A DNA stretch of 64,000 nucleotides, from assembly GCF_019457595.1 (NCBI RefSeq), contig NZ_CP080419.1:434001-498000 (forward strand). The letters are read 5' to 3'. The translations under genes were made by a program, and so were the position numbers. This stretch comes from Shewanella psychrotolerans. Lineage in GTDB: Bacteria > Pseudomonadota > Gammaproteobacteria > Enterobacterales > Shewanellaceae. Below the pieces are notes generated by a model, which worked only from the letters and a program-made list of their open reading frames with translations, had not been told where the DNA came from and searched no databases. Each line of letters opens with the position of its first letter. Positions within the stretch are counted from its first letter, which is position 1. This document shows, piece after piece, positions 1 to 13,600 of the stretch.

Positions 1-1605
1 TCGATCACCTTCCAGAACTTTTTCCGTCAGTATGAAAAACTCGCGGGTATGACGGGTACAGCAGATACTGAAGCGTTTGAGTTCCAGCATATTTATGGCC
101 TAGATACAGTCGTTATCCCAACTAACCGTCCAATGGTTCGTAAAGATAATGCTGACTTGGTTTACCTGACTGCTGAAGAGAAATACGACGCCATTATCAA
201 AGATATTATCGGCTGTCGTGAACGTGGTCAGCCAGTGCTTGTCGGTACCGTATCCATTGAACAATCTGAACTGCTTAATAGCCTATTAAAGAAAGCGAAG
301 ATCCCCCATGAAGTACTTAATGCTAAGTTCCATGAGCGTGAAGCCGAAATTGTGGCACAAGCGGGTCGTATTGGTGCGGTAACCATTGCAACTAACATGG
401 CGGGTCGTGGTACGGATATCGTGCTTGGTGGTAACTGGAATATGGAGATCGAACAACTCGATAACCCCACAGCGGAGCAAAAAGCCAAGATAAAAGCCGA
501 TTGGCAGATCCGCCATGACGAAGTTGTTGCGGCCGGTGGTTTACATATTCTCGGTACCGAGCGTCACGAGTCTCGTCGTATCGATAACCAGCTACGTGGT
601 CGTTCGGGTCGTCAAGGTGATGCGGGTTCTTCACGTTTCTACCTATCTATGGAAGATAGCTTAATGCGTATCTTTGCTTCAGATCGCGTATCTTCGATGA
701 TGAAGAAGCTAGGTATGGAAAAAGGGGAAGCGATTGAGCATCCTTGGGTTTCTCGCGCCATTGAAAATGCCCAACGTAAAGTAGAAGCACGTAACTTCGA
801 TATTCGTAAGCAATTACTTGAATTCGATGATGTCGCTAATGATCAACGACAAGTGGTTTATGCTCAGCGTAATGAACTCATGGATGCAGAAAGCATTCAA
901 GATACTATCGTTAATATCCAAGCCGATGTGGTGAACAGTCTTATCGACCAGTATGTTCCACCACAATCTGTCGAAGAGTTATGGGATATTGCTGGCTTAG
1001 AGACTCGTCTTGAGCAAGAGTACGCATTGAAGATGCCTGTTCAAGAATGGCTAGATAAAGAAGAAGATCTTCATGAAGAAACACTTCGTGAACGTATTGT
1101 CGATATGTGGGCTAAGGCATATAAGGCAAAAGAAGAGATGGTCGGTGCTCAAGTACTACGTCAATTTGAAAAAGCAGTAATGCTGCAAACTCTTGACGGT
1201 CTGTGGAAAGAGCATTTAGCAGCGATGGATCACCTACGTCAAGGTATTCACTTACGTGGCTATGCGCAGAAGAACCCTAAGCAAGAGTACAAGCGTGAAT
1301 CGTTTGAACTTTTCCAACAAATGCTTGATACCTTAAAGCATGATGTGATTAGCGTCTTGTCAAAGGTACAGGTTCAGGCTCAGTCTGATGTTGAAGAGAT
1401 GGAAGAGCGTCGTCGCCAAGAAGAAGCTAAGATCCGTCTTGATTATCAACATGAAGAAGCCGAGGCATTAGTCGGTGCTGAAGAGGCGCAAGCACTTGCA
1501 GCGACACAACCAGTTGTCCGTGACGGTGAGAAGGTTGGCCGTAATGACCCATGCCCATGTGGTTCGGGTCGCAAGTATAAGCAGTGTCACGGCAAGCTAA
1601 GTTAA
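1..1605 (+). CDS. secA: SecA preprotein translocase ATPase (3' part; 5' end outside window)
   Basis: SecA is the cytoplasmic motor that pushes unfolded preproteins through SecYEG. The frame is open from base 1 ([20 protein letters not shown]...), so the gene begins upstream and about 534 residues are visible. Seen here are the second nucleotide-binding domain with the helicase-like stretch [11 protein letters not shown], the region ending in GRSGRQGD, the helical scaffold/wing domains, and the C-terminal zinc-binding tail [14 protein letters not shown], whose CxCx(8)CH pattern binds SecB and lipids in known SecAs. A methionine at base 49 is internal, not a start. A strong terminator follows 22 bases after the stop. 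The family assignment is secure; only the N-terminal part is missing. Confidence 0.97.
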   Translation, partial: SITFQNFFRQYEKLAGMTGTADTEAFEFQHIYGLDTVVIPTNRPMVRKDNADLVYLTAEEKYDAIIKDIIGCRERGQPVLVGTVSIEQSELLNSLLKKAKIPHEVLNAKFHEREAEIVAQAGRIGAVTIATNMAGRGTDIVLGGNWNMEIEQLDNPTAEQKAKIKADWQIRHDEVVAAGGLHILGTERHESRRIDNQLRGRSGRQGDAGSSRFYLSMEDSLMRIFASDRVSSMMKKLGMEKGEAIEHPWVSRAIENAQRKVEARNFDIRKQLLEFDDVANDQRQVVYAQRNELMDAESIQDTIVNIQADVVNSLIDQYVPPQSVEELWDIAGLETRLEQEYALKMPVQEWLDKEEDLHEETLRERIVDMWAKAYKAKEEMVGAQVLRQFEKAVMLQTLDGLWKEHLAAMDHLRQGIHLRGYAQKNPKQEYKRESFELFQQMLDTLKHDVISVLSKVQVQAQSDVEEMEERRRQEEAKIRLDYQHEEAEALVGAEEAQALAATQPVVRDGEKVGRNDPCPCGSGRKYKQCHGKLS

Positions 1606-1627
1606 TTCGTTAGTTTACCTATAATAG

Positions 1628-1655
1628 AAAAAGCCATCCTTAGGATGGCTTTTTT
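1628..1655 (+). terminator. Rho-independent terminator of secA
   Basis: A perfect stem AAGCCATCC/GGATGGCTT with a TTAG loop is followed by a T run. It lies 22 bases after the secA stop. Because the left arm is preceded by A's, it could also act on transcripts from the other direction. Confidence 0.9.
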
Positions 1656-1740
1656 GATCTTGGCGTAGGCTCAAATGGCCTCCAAAGCCTATGTTTGTGG
1701 ATAACTTTGGGGGTAAATGGTGTGTATGGTGTGACTATCT

Positions 1741-1808
1741 AAAAAGATCGAAAAAAGTCTGATTTTTATTGAAAAAGCACTTGCGCCCATCCAAGAACTC
1801 CCTATAAT
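1741..1808 (+). promoter_or_regulatory. rRNA operon promoter P1 with A/T-rich upstream element
   Basis: A -35 box TTGCGC (1781-1786) and a perfect -10 box TATAAT (1803-1808) are separated by 16 bases and followed by a GC-rich stretch, GCGCATCC. Bases 1741-1780 are A- and T-tract rich, as expected for an UP element of a strong rrn promoter. The rest of the 1606-2220 gap holds P2 and the leader; I see no gene in it. Confidence 0.7.
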
Positions 1809-1935
1809 GCGCATCCACTGACACGGCAAAGCTCGCAGAGACAAGTCGAAACACTAAGTTGCTAAGTTAATAAACCTAGCTTACAAGGTGTTCAGGCACT
1901 GAAAAGTGCCGCATCAAAAAGTTTTCAAAAACTGC

Positions 1936-1963
1936 TTGACGCGAACACGGGAATGCGTAGAAT
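1936..1963 (+). promoter_or_regulatory. rRNA operon promoter P2
   Basis: TTGACG (1936-1941) and TAGAAT (1958-1963) are spaced 16 bases apart and followed by a G/C-containing discriminator (ACGCAGCCC). The position, about 260 bases before 16S and downstream of P1, matches the tandem promoter layout of rrn operons. The anti-termination signal follows about 40 bases later. Confidence 0.65.
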
Positions 1964-2000
1964 ACGCAGCCCTAGCCACTTGGAACTACCGAGATGTGCT

Positions 2001-2016
2001 AACGCTCTTTAACAAT
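2001..2016 (+). promoter_or_regulatory. boxA-like antitermination signal in rRNA leader
   Basis: The stretch CGCTCTTTAACAAT closely resembles the leader boxA of enterobacterial rrn operons (TGCTCTTTAACAAT), where NusB/NusE bind the RNA to make RNA polymerase resistant to termination. A related copy is found before 23S near 4244. Confidence 0.7.
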
Positions 2017-2220
2017 TTATCAAGTAATCTGTGTGGACACTCGCAGGTGTTGAGTTATTCGAAATTGCTTTTCTGTCTTCGGATGTAAAGCAATCAAAAA
2101 TTTTACTCAATGTAAGATGAGTGTTCATAGCAATATGTACAACATGTTAGAGATTCTTCCGAGTCTTTAATGTGGAATCAGAATTCATTGAGCCGAAGCT
2201 TTTAGCTTCAACAAAACTTT

Positions 2221-3762
<1,542 letters not shown>

Positions 3763-3889
3763 CCTATACGACTAACTTAATGTTTGTTGAGTGTTCACAC
3801 AGATTACTTGATAGAAAGAAAGAGCAAAAATATCGAAAGATAATTTTTGAGGGATTTAATTCAGTAAGAATTAAATAACCAAAAAGAAT

Positions 3890-3966
<77 letters not shown>

Positions 3967-4101
3967 AATCTTCGTTTATTCTACGTTAACTTGTTACTCG
4001 TTTAGTGAACTAAACGTCGCAACAAGTTGCCTTGACTAAACTCGATTTGGCTTCGCCAAAATTATTTGGCATTCGATATATTTGTTTGACTGCATGTAAA
4101 T

Positions 4102-4177
4102 GGGGCTATAGCTCAGCTGGGAGAGCGCCTGCCTTGCACGCAGGAGGTCTGCGGTTCGATCCCGCATAGCTCCACCA
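4102..4177 (+). tRNA. tRNA-Ala (anticodon TGC)
   Basis: A 76-base cloverleaf with anticodon TGC (GCCTTGCACGC), T-loop GGTTCGATCCC, a G-T third base pair in the acceptor (GGGGCTA/TAGCTCC; the alanine identity element) and an encoded CCA. It is the second tRNA of the 16S-23S spacer, 135 bases after tRNA-Ile. Confidence 0.97.
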
Positions 4178-4200
4178 TTTACTTGCACATGGATAGAGAT

Positions 4201-4237
4201 GCCAAAGATAAATGAAAAATTTATCTTTGGCTTTTTT
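4201..4237 (+). terminator. Terminator-like hairpin inside the rRNA operon, before 23S
   Basis: Bases 4201-4213 (GCCAAAGATAAAT) pair perfectly with 4219-4231 (ATTTATCTTTGGC) around a 5-base loop, and six T's follow. By form it is an intrinsic terminator, yet it lies between tRNA-Ala and 23S. It may instead be a processing structure, or be overridden by the antitermination complex. The remainder of the 4178-4524 gap holds the spacer boxA and no gene. Confidence 0.55.
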
Positions 4238-4243
4238 AAGCCC

Positions 4244-4256
4244 GCTCTTTAAAAAT
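4244..4256 (+). promoter_or_regulatory. Spacer boxA before 23S rRNA
   Basis: GCTCTTTAAAAAT followed by TTGGAAAGCTGA resembles the boxA region that precedes 23S in E. coli rrn operons. It lies directly after the terminator-like hairpin. Confidence 0.6.
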
Positions 4257-4524
4257 TTGGAAAGCTGATAGTGTTGATGTGAAAGGGACTGTAATTACTT
4301 ACATTGTAGGTGGTTATGGTTTGTAGCATTGACGCGAAAATTAAAATTGAGTTCTCAAACACTTAAATCAAGTGCCGAATCATTACCTTTAATTAGGATG
4401 ATGATTCATGAGTATTCTTTTGGCGAAAGTAAACACCATTAGTTACGATACAACGTCCGAGCTTACCCGCTTGGATAGGATGTGATTTGTAGACATTAGT
4501 TTATGAAACTCATTTGGGTTGTAT

Positions 4525-7418
<2,894 letters not shown>

Positions 7419-7538
7419 ACAACCCAAAAGGGTTTCGTAAGCAATGGTTACTGAATCAGAAGAATACAAGTACTTGATTGAAGTGCGGACTCAAATTAAC
7501 TCTTGAATAAAGAGTGCAGCTTTCTAAATTTCCAAATT

Positions 7539-7657
7539 TGTCTGGAAACCATAGCATTGTGGTCCCACCTGATCCCATCCCGAACTCAGAAGTGAAACGC
7601 AATCGCGCCGATGGTAGTGTGGGGTCTCCCCATGTGAGAGTAGGTCATTTCCAGACA
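7539..7657 (+). rRNA. rrf: 5S ribosomal RNA, first copy
   Basis: About 119 bases. The terminal stem TGTCTGGAAA/TTTCCAGACA and the conserved core CCGAACTCAGAAGTGAAACG are present. It differs from the second copy by two adjacent bases (GGTCCCACC here, GGCACCACC there). Confidence 0.96.
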
Positions 7658-7739
7658 CTAATTTCGCTTAACCTTTATGGTATAAGCAAAATAACCAAGC
7701 GCATTTAGAGTAAGACGCATAGTTATTTAACAGTTTTGT

Positions 7740-7815
<76 letters not shown>

Positions 7816-7846
7816 TGATTAAAACACATTTAGTGTTAACAAAATT

Positions 7847-7965
7847 TGTCTGGAAACCATAGCATTGTGGCACCACCTGATCCCATCCCGAACTCAGAAG
7901 TGAAACGCAATCGCGCCGATGGTAGTGTGGGGTCTCCCCATGTGAGAGTAGGTCATTTCCAGACG
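7847..7965 (+). rRNA. rrf: 5S ribosomal RNA, second copy
   Basis: A second 5S gene of about 119 bases with the same core as the first. It carries two adjacent substitutions in GGCACCACC, and its 3' end runs TTTCCAGACG rather than TTTCCAGACA. It is the last gene of the operon; a terminator follows 26 bases later. Confidence 0.95.
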
Positions 7966-7990
7966 CCTAATTTACTCATAAAGAGTAGCG

Positions 7991-8018
7991 AAAGCCACCT
8001 GAATAAGGTGGCTTTTTT
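7991..8018 (+). terminator. Rho-independent terminator of the rRNA operon
   Basis: The stem AAAGCCACCT/AGGTGGCTTT with loop GAATA is followed by further T's. It closes the rrn operon. Confidence 0.92.
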
Positions 8019-8065
8019 GCGTTTGGGCCTTTAAATAACATCAGCGCTTACCTCTCGAACTTATA

Positions 8066-9202
8066 CGATTCCATCTTTATACTAATTGGTATTATACCAA
8101 TTAGTAATGATCTATGATCTAATATGCGCACCAACCTTAACCCGTATTCCAAATTGAAAACTTATAGTGCCGAAGAGCTTTTAGCTTTATCTAGAGCAGA
8201 AAAAGAACCTCGTAAACGTATGCGATTACTTGCCGTCGCTCTCTTCCTCGAGGGAAATAATCGTACTGATGTCGCCTTGAGGCTCAAAGTTGCCCGCGCT
8301 AGCGTCAACGCTTGGGTAGCTAAGTATCTTGCCAACGGTATCAAAGGGTTGGATGCTAAGAAAAATAAGGGACGTGATAGCTACTTAACCTCAAGTCAAA
8401 AGCAGCAACTCAGTGCCTACATAGAGGAACAATGCTCGAGTGATTCAGGTGGAAGACTGACAGGTGATGCGATCCTAAAATATGTCAAATATCACTTTAA
8501 TGTTGATTACCATCCAAACGCGATTTACAAATTACTGGAACAATTAGGTTTTAGTTGGATAACGAGTCGTTCAAAACATCCTAAGCAATCAATAGAAGTC
8601 CAAGAGGCTTTTAAAAAAGTTCCAACTGGAAACGATCCTTAACATCCCTGGTAGTGTGGCGCTTGAGCGAGTTGATATCTGGTTTCAAGATGAGGCCCGC
8701 TTCGGGCAGCAAAACACGACCACACGTTTATGGGCAAGAAAAGGCACTCGTCCTCGCGCTATACGCCAGCAACAGTTCGAATATGCGCATTTCTTTGGCG
8801 CTGTTTGTCCGCAAACAGGCGATACTGAAGCGATGATCGTTCCTTACCTAAGCAAAGACGTCATGCGTCAGCATCTATCACTGATAGCACAAAGGACAAA
8901 ACCAGGTAGGCATGCCGTTGTTGTCATGGATGGTGCAGGTTGGCATACAGCAGATCTCGCAGATGAGTTTAACAACCTTAGCATCATCAAATTACCGCCA
9001 TACTCCCCTGAACTAAATCCGATAGAGCAAGTATGGAGTTGGTTACGGCAGCATCATTTAGCTAATCGCAGCTTTCAAGGATACGATGATATCGTTGCAG
9101 CCTGCTCTGATGCTTGGAACAACTTCATTAGCGATACGAAAAGAGTGATGTCTTTATGTCGTAGAGAGTGGGCAATAATGACTAAGTATTAAGATGGAAT
9201 GG
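8066..9202 (+). mobile_element. IS630-family insertion sequence (1,137 bp)
   Basis: Imperfect terminal inverted repeats start CGATTCCATCTTTATACTA (8066, left) and, read inward on the minus strand, CCATTCCATCTTAATACTT (from 9202, right). Both ends abut a TA (8064-8065 and 9203-9204), the target duplication of IS630/Tc1-mariner elements. The single transposase reading frame between them is broken by a frameshift. The element lies just beyond the rRNA operon terminator. A decayed relative lies at 46388-46942. The left end also contains an 11-bp inverted repeat (8081-8105) that resembles the tips of the MITE seen later in the window. Confidence 0.88.
8124..9192 (+). pseudogene. IS630-type transposase, split by a +1-base frameshift
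   Basis: The first 172-residue frame (8124-8642) holds an N-terminal helix-turn-helix (LRLKVARASVNAWVAKYL). The second (178 residues from 8656) holds the DDE catalytic core: D in IWFQDEARF, D in VVVMDGAGWHTA, and E in PPYSPELNPIEQVW. The frames join at a run of six A's near 8613-8618. Removing one A gives a continuous reading ...EAFKKFQLETILNIPGSVALER..., so a single-base insertion is the simplest explanation, and the predicted intact protein would be about 350 residues. The shift needed is +1 (skip a base), opposite to the usual programmed -1 shift. Slippage on the A6 run could still rescue some full-length product, so the element may not be wholly dead. Confidence 0.85.
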
Positions 9203-9301
9203 TATTATTTCAGACATGAACAATAGTGTTTATTTGTATGTTGTTTATAGCGCTGTAGAATAGCTATTCTATCGATAATAATAATCCTGCAGGAAGCGGA
9301 A

Positions 9302-11212
9302 ATGAAAATCACTGAAATACTGACTAAAAAATTAACCGCTTTTTGGCTGCTATCTTTAGCTGCTGTAGCGTTTATCTTTTTATTTATCGCTTTGGTCAGT
9401 TTTGTTCAGCTAACCTATAAATTTCAACAACACCAGATGTCCGAATTTGAGTTGATGTTACTGCAGCATCAACAGCAGCATCAATTAAAACACCTCGATA
9501 TTTGGTTACCGCAAATACTCTCTGCCTATAAGGCTCAGCATTTTTTGTTAACTCGTAATGGTGAAGTGGTTTATCAGTATGAAAATTCCGATGATGAAAC
9601 CAGTTTAGTGAATTACGAACGAGTAGTAAGCGAGCCTCTGGCATTAACATTTAATATCAGTTTACCGCAGCCCTTTGTACTTAATAATGTAAGTTGGCAT
9701 GGTATGCTGATTTTTCTCTTCGGTGTCGCGGCCATATGGTTGTTTGTGCGCTGGGGCCATACTTGGTTAGCTCAGCAGCTTGAGGGGGTCGAAGAGCTCG
9801 CCAAGCGCAGTCATCTTATTTTGTCGGGGGATTATGATAAAGCTCTCGCTGAAAGCGGCCACGGTCGACCACGCTTGATTAATCGTGCATTGACACAGCT
9901 ATTACTCGAACTTGAGGATGCCCAAAAACAACGTGCCCGCTTCGATCAGTTTATTCGCTCTAATACTTTTCTTGATCCTGAGACTGGAATAGGTAACCGT
10001 TTATTTTTAAAGAACCGACTCGACGCCTTAAGTAATGGTGAGGGCATGATGGCGCCTGGAGTGCTGCTTTTGTTAGAGATGGAAGATCTTGACCTACTTC
10101 AGCAGGAGATGAGTGAAGAGATGATCCATGAACTGCTCAGTCAAACGATTAGCGGGATAAGCAAGTTACTTGATACTCAAGCGAACAGTATATTCTCCCG
10201 TCGCTCTTATAATCAGTTTGCGATTGTTGTGCCGCAGATTTCGTTAGCTGATGTGGAAAAGCTTGCTGCTAAATTATTAAAAGTCTGCTTAGCTCAACCT
10301 CTAGATGGGGTTATCAACCAAAATGATTTTTTTCATATCGGATTGGCGTATTTCAAGGTGGGAGAGAGTAAAGAGCAGTTGCTCGAAGAAGCTGAGATGG
10401 CTTTGAGGGCTGCCCAATTCCAAGGCAATAGTAGTTGGTTTATGTATGATAAAGGCGCTGTGGATGGAGAATTTGCTCGAGGCACTGTACGTTGGCGTAG
10501 CTTTTTAGAATATGCCTTGGTAAACAAACGGGTTGTTGCTTTCTCCCAACCAGTAATGGATAGCGATGGCCTCGAACATCACAAAGAGATCTCTTGCCGG
10601 CTTCGAGATAACAGTGGTGGACTGGTGCGTGCGACGCTGTTTTTACCAATGGCGATAAAGTGTGGTTTGACTCCGCAGATAGAGCGTCAGGTGATTGAGG
10701 CCGTGCTGTTTGATCTACTGGTGAGTAATGCTAATCCTGATGCTAGATACAGTATCAACTTAAGTTTAGATACCTTAACTAGCCGCGCGTTTATTCGCTG
10801 GTTAAAAACCACTTTACTCGAATACCGCCACCTCGCTTCGAAACTTATTTTTGAGGTGAACGAAGATATCTTGGTTCATAATATTGATAAATTAAGGCCG
10901 CCTTTGGACATGATCAGCAAGATGGGGGCTAGTTTGTGTGTCGATCGAGTGGGTCAACAAGTGGTGAGTATGGAATATATTCAAGCCTGCAAAATCGATA
11001 TCATTAAGCTGCATCGTTCAATCGTGAGACAAATTCATCTACGTCAGGAAAATCAACTGTTTGTAAGGAGTATTATCGGGGGATTGTATCGCTCCGAAGT
11101 ACAGTTTTTTGCCGAAGGTATTGAGTCATTTGAAGAGTGGCAAACATTGAAAATTTTAGGGGTGAGTGCAGGCCAGGGAAGTCTCTTTAGCGAGCCGATG
11201 GAGGAAGTTTAA
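9302..11212 (+). CDS. csrD: CsrD/MshH-like regulator with degenerate GGDEF and EAL domains
   Basis: A 636-residue inner-membrane protein, close in length to E. coli CsrD (646). Transmembrane segments lie at about 14-38 and 138-156 around a short periplasmic part, followed by a HAMP-like linker, a GGDEF-type domain (LDPETGIGNRLF near 222) and an EAL-type domain. The catalytic signatures are lost: RRSYN stands at about 300-304 where GGDEF would be, and EIS at 429-431 where EAL would be. In E. coli, CsrD does not make or break c-di-GMP but promotes RNase E decay of CsrB/C RNAs. In Vibrio the homologue heads the pilus locus as mshH, as here. The ribosome site AGGAAG precedes the ATG well. The gene sits between an IS and mshI. 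Confidence 0.88.
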   Translation: MKITEILTKKLTAFWLLSLAAVAFIFLFIALVSFVQLTYKFQQHQMSEFELMLLQHQQQHQLKHLDIWLPQILSAYKAQHFLLTRNGEVVYQYENSDDETSLVNYERVVSEPLALTFNISLPQPFVLNNVSWHGMLIFLFGVAAIWLFVRWGHTWLAQQLEGVEELAKRSHLILSGDYDKALAESGHGRPRLINRALTQLLLELEDAQKQRARFDQFIRSNTFLDPETGIGNRLFLKNRLDALSNGEGMMAPGVLLLLEMEDLDLLQQEMSEEMIHELLSQTISGISKLLDTQANSIFSRRSYNQFAIVVPQISLADVEKLAAKLLKVCLAQPLDGVINQNDFFHIGLAYFKVGESKEQLLEEAEMALRAAQFQGNSSWFMYDKGAVDGEFARGTVRWRSFLEYALVNKRVVAFSQPVMDSDGLEHHKEISCRLRDNSGGLVRATLFLPMAIKCGLTPQIERQVIEAVLFDLLVSNANPDARYSINLSLDTLTSRAFIRWLKTTLLEYRHLASKLIFEVNEDILVHNIDKLRPPLDMISKMGASLCVDRVGQQVVSMEYIQACKIDIIKLHRSIVRQIHLRQENQLFVRSIIGGLYRSEVQFFAEGIESFEEWQTLKILGVSAGQGSLFSEPMEEV

Positions 11213-11350
11213 TCTCGTTATTTTTCTGTTGTTATTGAGGCTGGTTTGCTGCCTTTTGGTTGCAACCTCGCAGTTAAAGCAATCTATCTCATTGATATTG
11301 GTTTTTTTCTATAAAATTAACAGATTAGGCGCTACAATAATGATAGTTTT

Positions 11351-11382
11351 TTGACGCTTGATCGCTCATGAGTTTGTATAGT
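11351..11382 (+). promoter_or_regulatory. Possible promoter of the msh operon
   Basis: TTGACG (11351-11356) is followed after 20 bases by TATAGT preceded by TG (11375-11382). The spacing is longer than ideal, so this is only a candidate. The rest of the 11213-11459 gap shows no gene and no clear terminator for csrD. Confidence 0.3.
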
Positions 11383-11459
11383 TGTTATTCGTGGGTCTTT
11401 TTAGTGGGCAATTGGGGATTCTCAACTTTGCTTGAGCATTGGATAACGGACAAGCCTTG

Positions 11460-12338
11460 ATGAAAAATAATCTTTTGAGTAAGTTTGCCTTTTGGCAAAA
11501 GAAACACAATAGAGTCGACTTAGGTGTGTATATCAACACCGATGGAATGACTGTCTATCAGGCTGAGTCGCTATTGCGTCAAATTCCACTGATTAAGCAA
11601 GACTGGCGTACAGCTTTTCAAACCCTAGTTGAGCAAGTTCCTGGTGCCAATATTCAGATCGTCTTAAGCAGCGACTATTATCAACTCTTGGTTGTTGATA
11701 AGCCTGCGGTTGACGATGAAGAGATTGGCCAAGCGTTGCAATGGTCGATTAAAGATATGGTATCAAAACCCATTGCCGAGCTTCATTTCGATTATTTTGA
11801 GTCTCCTCAAGCTAACAATAATAAGCTAACTGTGGTGGTTGTCGATCGTCAGGTGATGACGGCTCTCGCTCTTGCCGCCCAGCAATGTGATGTGGCGATT
11901 GCCGGGATCAGTATTGAAGAGATGGCAATTAGCAACCTATCTGAGAATGAAAACCTAGCTAAATTAGTCTTATCCCACGAGCCAAATCACGAGCTTAAAT
12001 TGACTGTGATTAAACGGGGCGCGCTTTATATGCAGCGAAGCGTCAGAGGGTTTAATCAGATTGATGTTGTGACAGCAGACGATTTACGCTTAGGTGTAGC
12101 TGATAACCTGAGTCTGGAGTTGCAACGTTCCATGGACTATTTTGAAAGCCAGTTACGTCAAGCGCCAGTCGCCTCAATAGAGTTACTGATGGGCGGAGCA
12201 AAAGAAGAATTGGCCCGTTTGTTATCGGCAAATTTTGATCAACAGGTCAATACTATTCCATGTCAGCATGTTGCCGATAAATTTGCCGAGTTGGCTTTCG
12301 CCGAGTTTAATCATGATCGTGAACTGGAGGTGGCTTAG
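11460..12338 (+). CDS. mshI: MSHA biogenesis protein MshI (PilM-like)
   Basis: First gene of the pilus operon. About 292 residues, soluble, resembling the actin-fold PilM/MshI proteins that sit on the cytoplasmic face of type IV pilus alignment complexes and bind the PilN-like partner (next gene). No signal peptide or membrane segment is visible. The ATG at 11460 (MKNNLLSKFAFW) was chosen; an in-frame TTG at 11439 would add seven residues, and neither has a strong ribosome site. The stop abuts the ATG of the next gene, so translation is probably coupled. The family is inferred from position and overall character. Confidence 0.85.
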   Translation: MKNNLLSKFAFWQKKHNRVDLGVYINTDGMTVYQAESLLRQIPLIKQDWRTAFQTLVEQVPGANIQIVLSSDYYQLLVVDKPAVDDEEIGQALQWSIKDMVSKPIAELHFDYFESPQANNNKLTVVVVDRQVMTALALAAQQCDVAIAGISIEEMAISNLSENENLAKLVLSHEPNHELKLTVIKRGALYMQRSVRGFNQIDVVTADDLRLGVADNLSLELQRSMDYFESQLRQAPVASIELLMGGAKEELARLLSANFDQQVNTIPCQHVADKFAELAFAEFNHDRELEVA

Positions 12339-12947
12339 ATGGTGCCTAAACAGCGAGTTAACCTGTTCAACGAGTCCTTACTACCTCCCAAGCTGAGATT
12401 ATCCTTTGTAAAGCTAACGCAACTTACAATAGGTCTTGTGGTGTTGCTGCTGATAGCCAATCTAATTAGTTATCTAAGTGTGAGTGATTTAACTCAGCAA
12501 AAATCGAGTTTGACACAACAAAAAACCAGTTATGATCAGCAAAAGTCGCAACTTGAAAATCAGATTGCAGCCAGAGCCGCTTCACCTGCTTTAGTGGCTG
12601 AGGTTGATCTAATGACTCAACAGCTGGAAGTGAAGCGTCGATTGTTAGGTGAGCTGGGTAATGTTCAAGCGCTTACGAGTCGTGGTTACTCTTCATTATT
12701 GACCGATTTAGCAACGGTTTCAGACAGCTCTATCTGGTTGAGTCGCATTCATGTGCTTGAAAATGAGTTTGAATTTGAAGGCTACAGTAGTGCTCCGCTC
12801 AATGTGCCTCAGTGGGTCGAACGACTAAAGCAAGTTGAGACGCTAAAGGGGCAGGCGTTCAGTACATTAACGATGAGTCGCGGAGAAGGTGAGCCTTTGT
12901 CTTTCATACTGCGCAGCCGTGTAGTCGTGGAGGAGACTGCGCAATGA
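12339..12947 (+). CDS. mshI2: PilN-like MSHA biogenesis protein (MshI2)
   Basis: 202 residues with a short cytoplasmic start carrying the PilN-type motif VNLFNESLLPP (residues 6-17), one membrane helix at about 28-49 and a Gln/Ser-rich coiled coil (50-85) leading into a periplasmic domain. In type IV pilus machines PilN binds PilM through that N-terminal motif and pairs with PilO. The gene starts directly after the mshI stop, and its end overlaps mshJ by the sequence ATGA, which suggests a coupled PilM/N/O-like trio. Confidence 0.85.
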   Translation: MVPKQRVNLFNESLLPPKLRLSFVKLTQLTIGLVVLLLIANLISYLSVSDLTQQKSSLTQQKTSYDQQKSQLENQIAARAASPALVAEVDLMTQQLEVKRRLLGELGNVQALTSRGYSSLLTDLATVSDSSIWLSRIHVLENEFEFEGYSSAPLNVPQWVERLKQVETLKGQAFSTLTMSRGEGEPLSFILRSRVVVEETAQ

Positions 12948-13600
12948 AAACTAAATTTAATCAATTAGCTGAAAGGTTTGACCAACTTTCACGGCGTGAG
13001 AGGGTGATGGTTGCTTTAGCCGTGATCATTGTCTTGGGGATGTTGCTTTATCTACCTATCGAGTCACAGTGGCTCGAGCGTAGTCATCTGCAAAGAGATG
13101 TAAAATCATTAACTTCTGAGAATGCTATTTCGGTTCAACAAATTGCACTGTATCAAGAACGATTAGCACAAGATCCCGACGATGATTATAGACAGCGCCA
13201 GATAACCCTGATCCAGCAAACCGCTGCTATTGACGAACAACTCTCGTTCCAAATGGTTGATATGGTTCCTGCTGAACATATGCCCGCCATGTTGAGTGAA
13301 TTATTAGGGCGGGTGAAAGGTGTTAAATTATTGGCGTTCGATACCATTACTCCAAAACCATTACTGGCCGCTGCCGATGACAGCAAATTGAACCTCTATA
13401 GCCATGGTATAAAACTAGAATTAGTGGGAGATTATTTCTCAACATTACGTTTTGTGCAGGCTGTTGAAAACATGCCAAATAAACTTTATTGGAAACAGCT
13501 AGATTATTCTGTGGCCGATTACCCTAAGGCGAGTGTGGTGTTGGAGCTCTATACCTTAAGTATCAATAAGGATTTTATCAGTGTCGCGAATCAAGGTTAA
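12944..13600 (+). CDS. mshJ: PilO-like MSHA biogenesis protein MshJ
   Basis: 218 residues: a short cytoplasmic N-terminus (LSRRERVMVAL), one membrane helix at about 22-38, a coiled-coil stretch and a periplasmic ferredoxin-like domain typical of PilO/GspM proteins. Its likely role is to pair with the preceding PilN-like protein and link the inner-membrane platform to the secretin through MshK. It starts inside the end of the previous gene (ATGA) and overlaps mshK by 20 bases. Confidence 0.85.
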   Translation: MKTKFNQLAERFDQLSRRERVMVALAVIIVLGMLLYLPIESQWLERSHLQRDVKSLTSENAISVQQIALYQERLAQDPDDDYRQRQITLIQQTAAIDEQLSFQMVDMVPAEHMPAMLSELLGRVKGVKLLAFDTITPKPLLAAADDSKLNLYSHGIKLELVGDYFSTLRFVQAVENMPNKLYWKQLDYSVADYPKASVVLELYTLSINKDFISVANQG

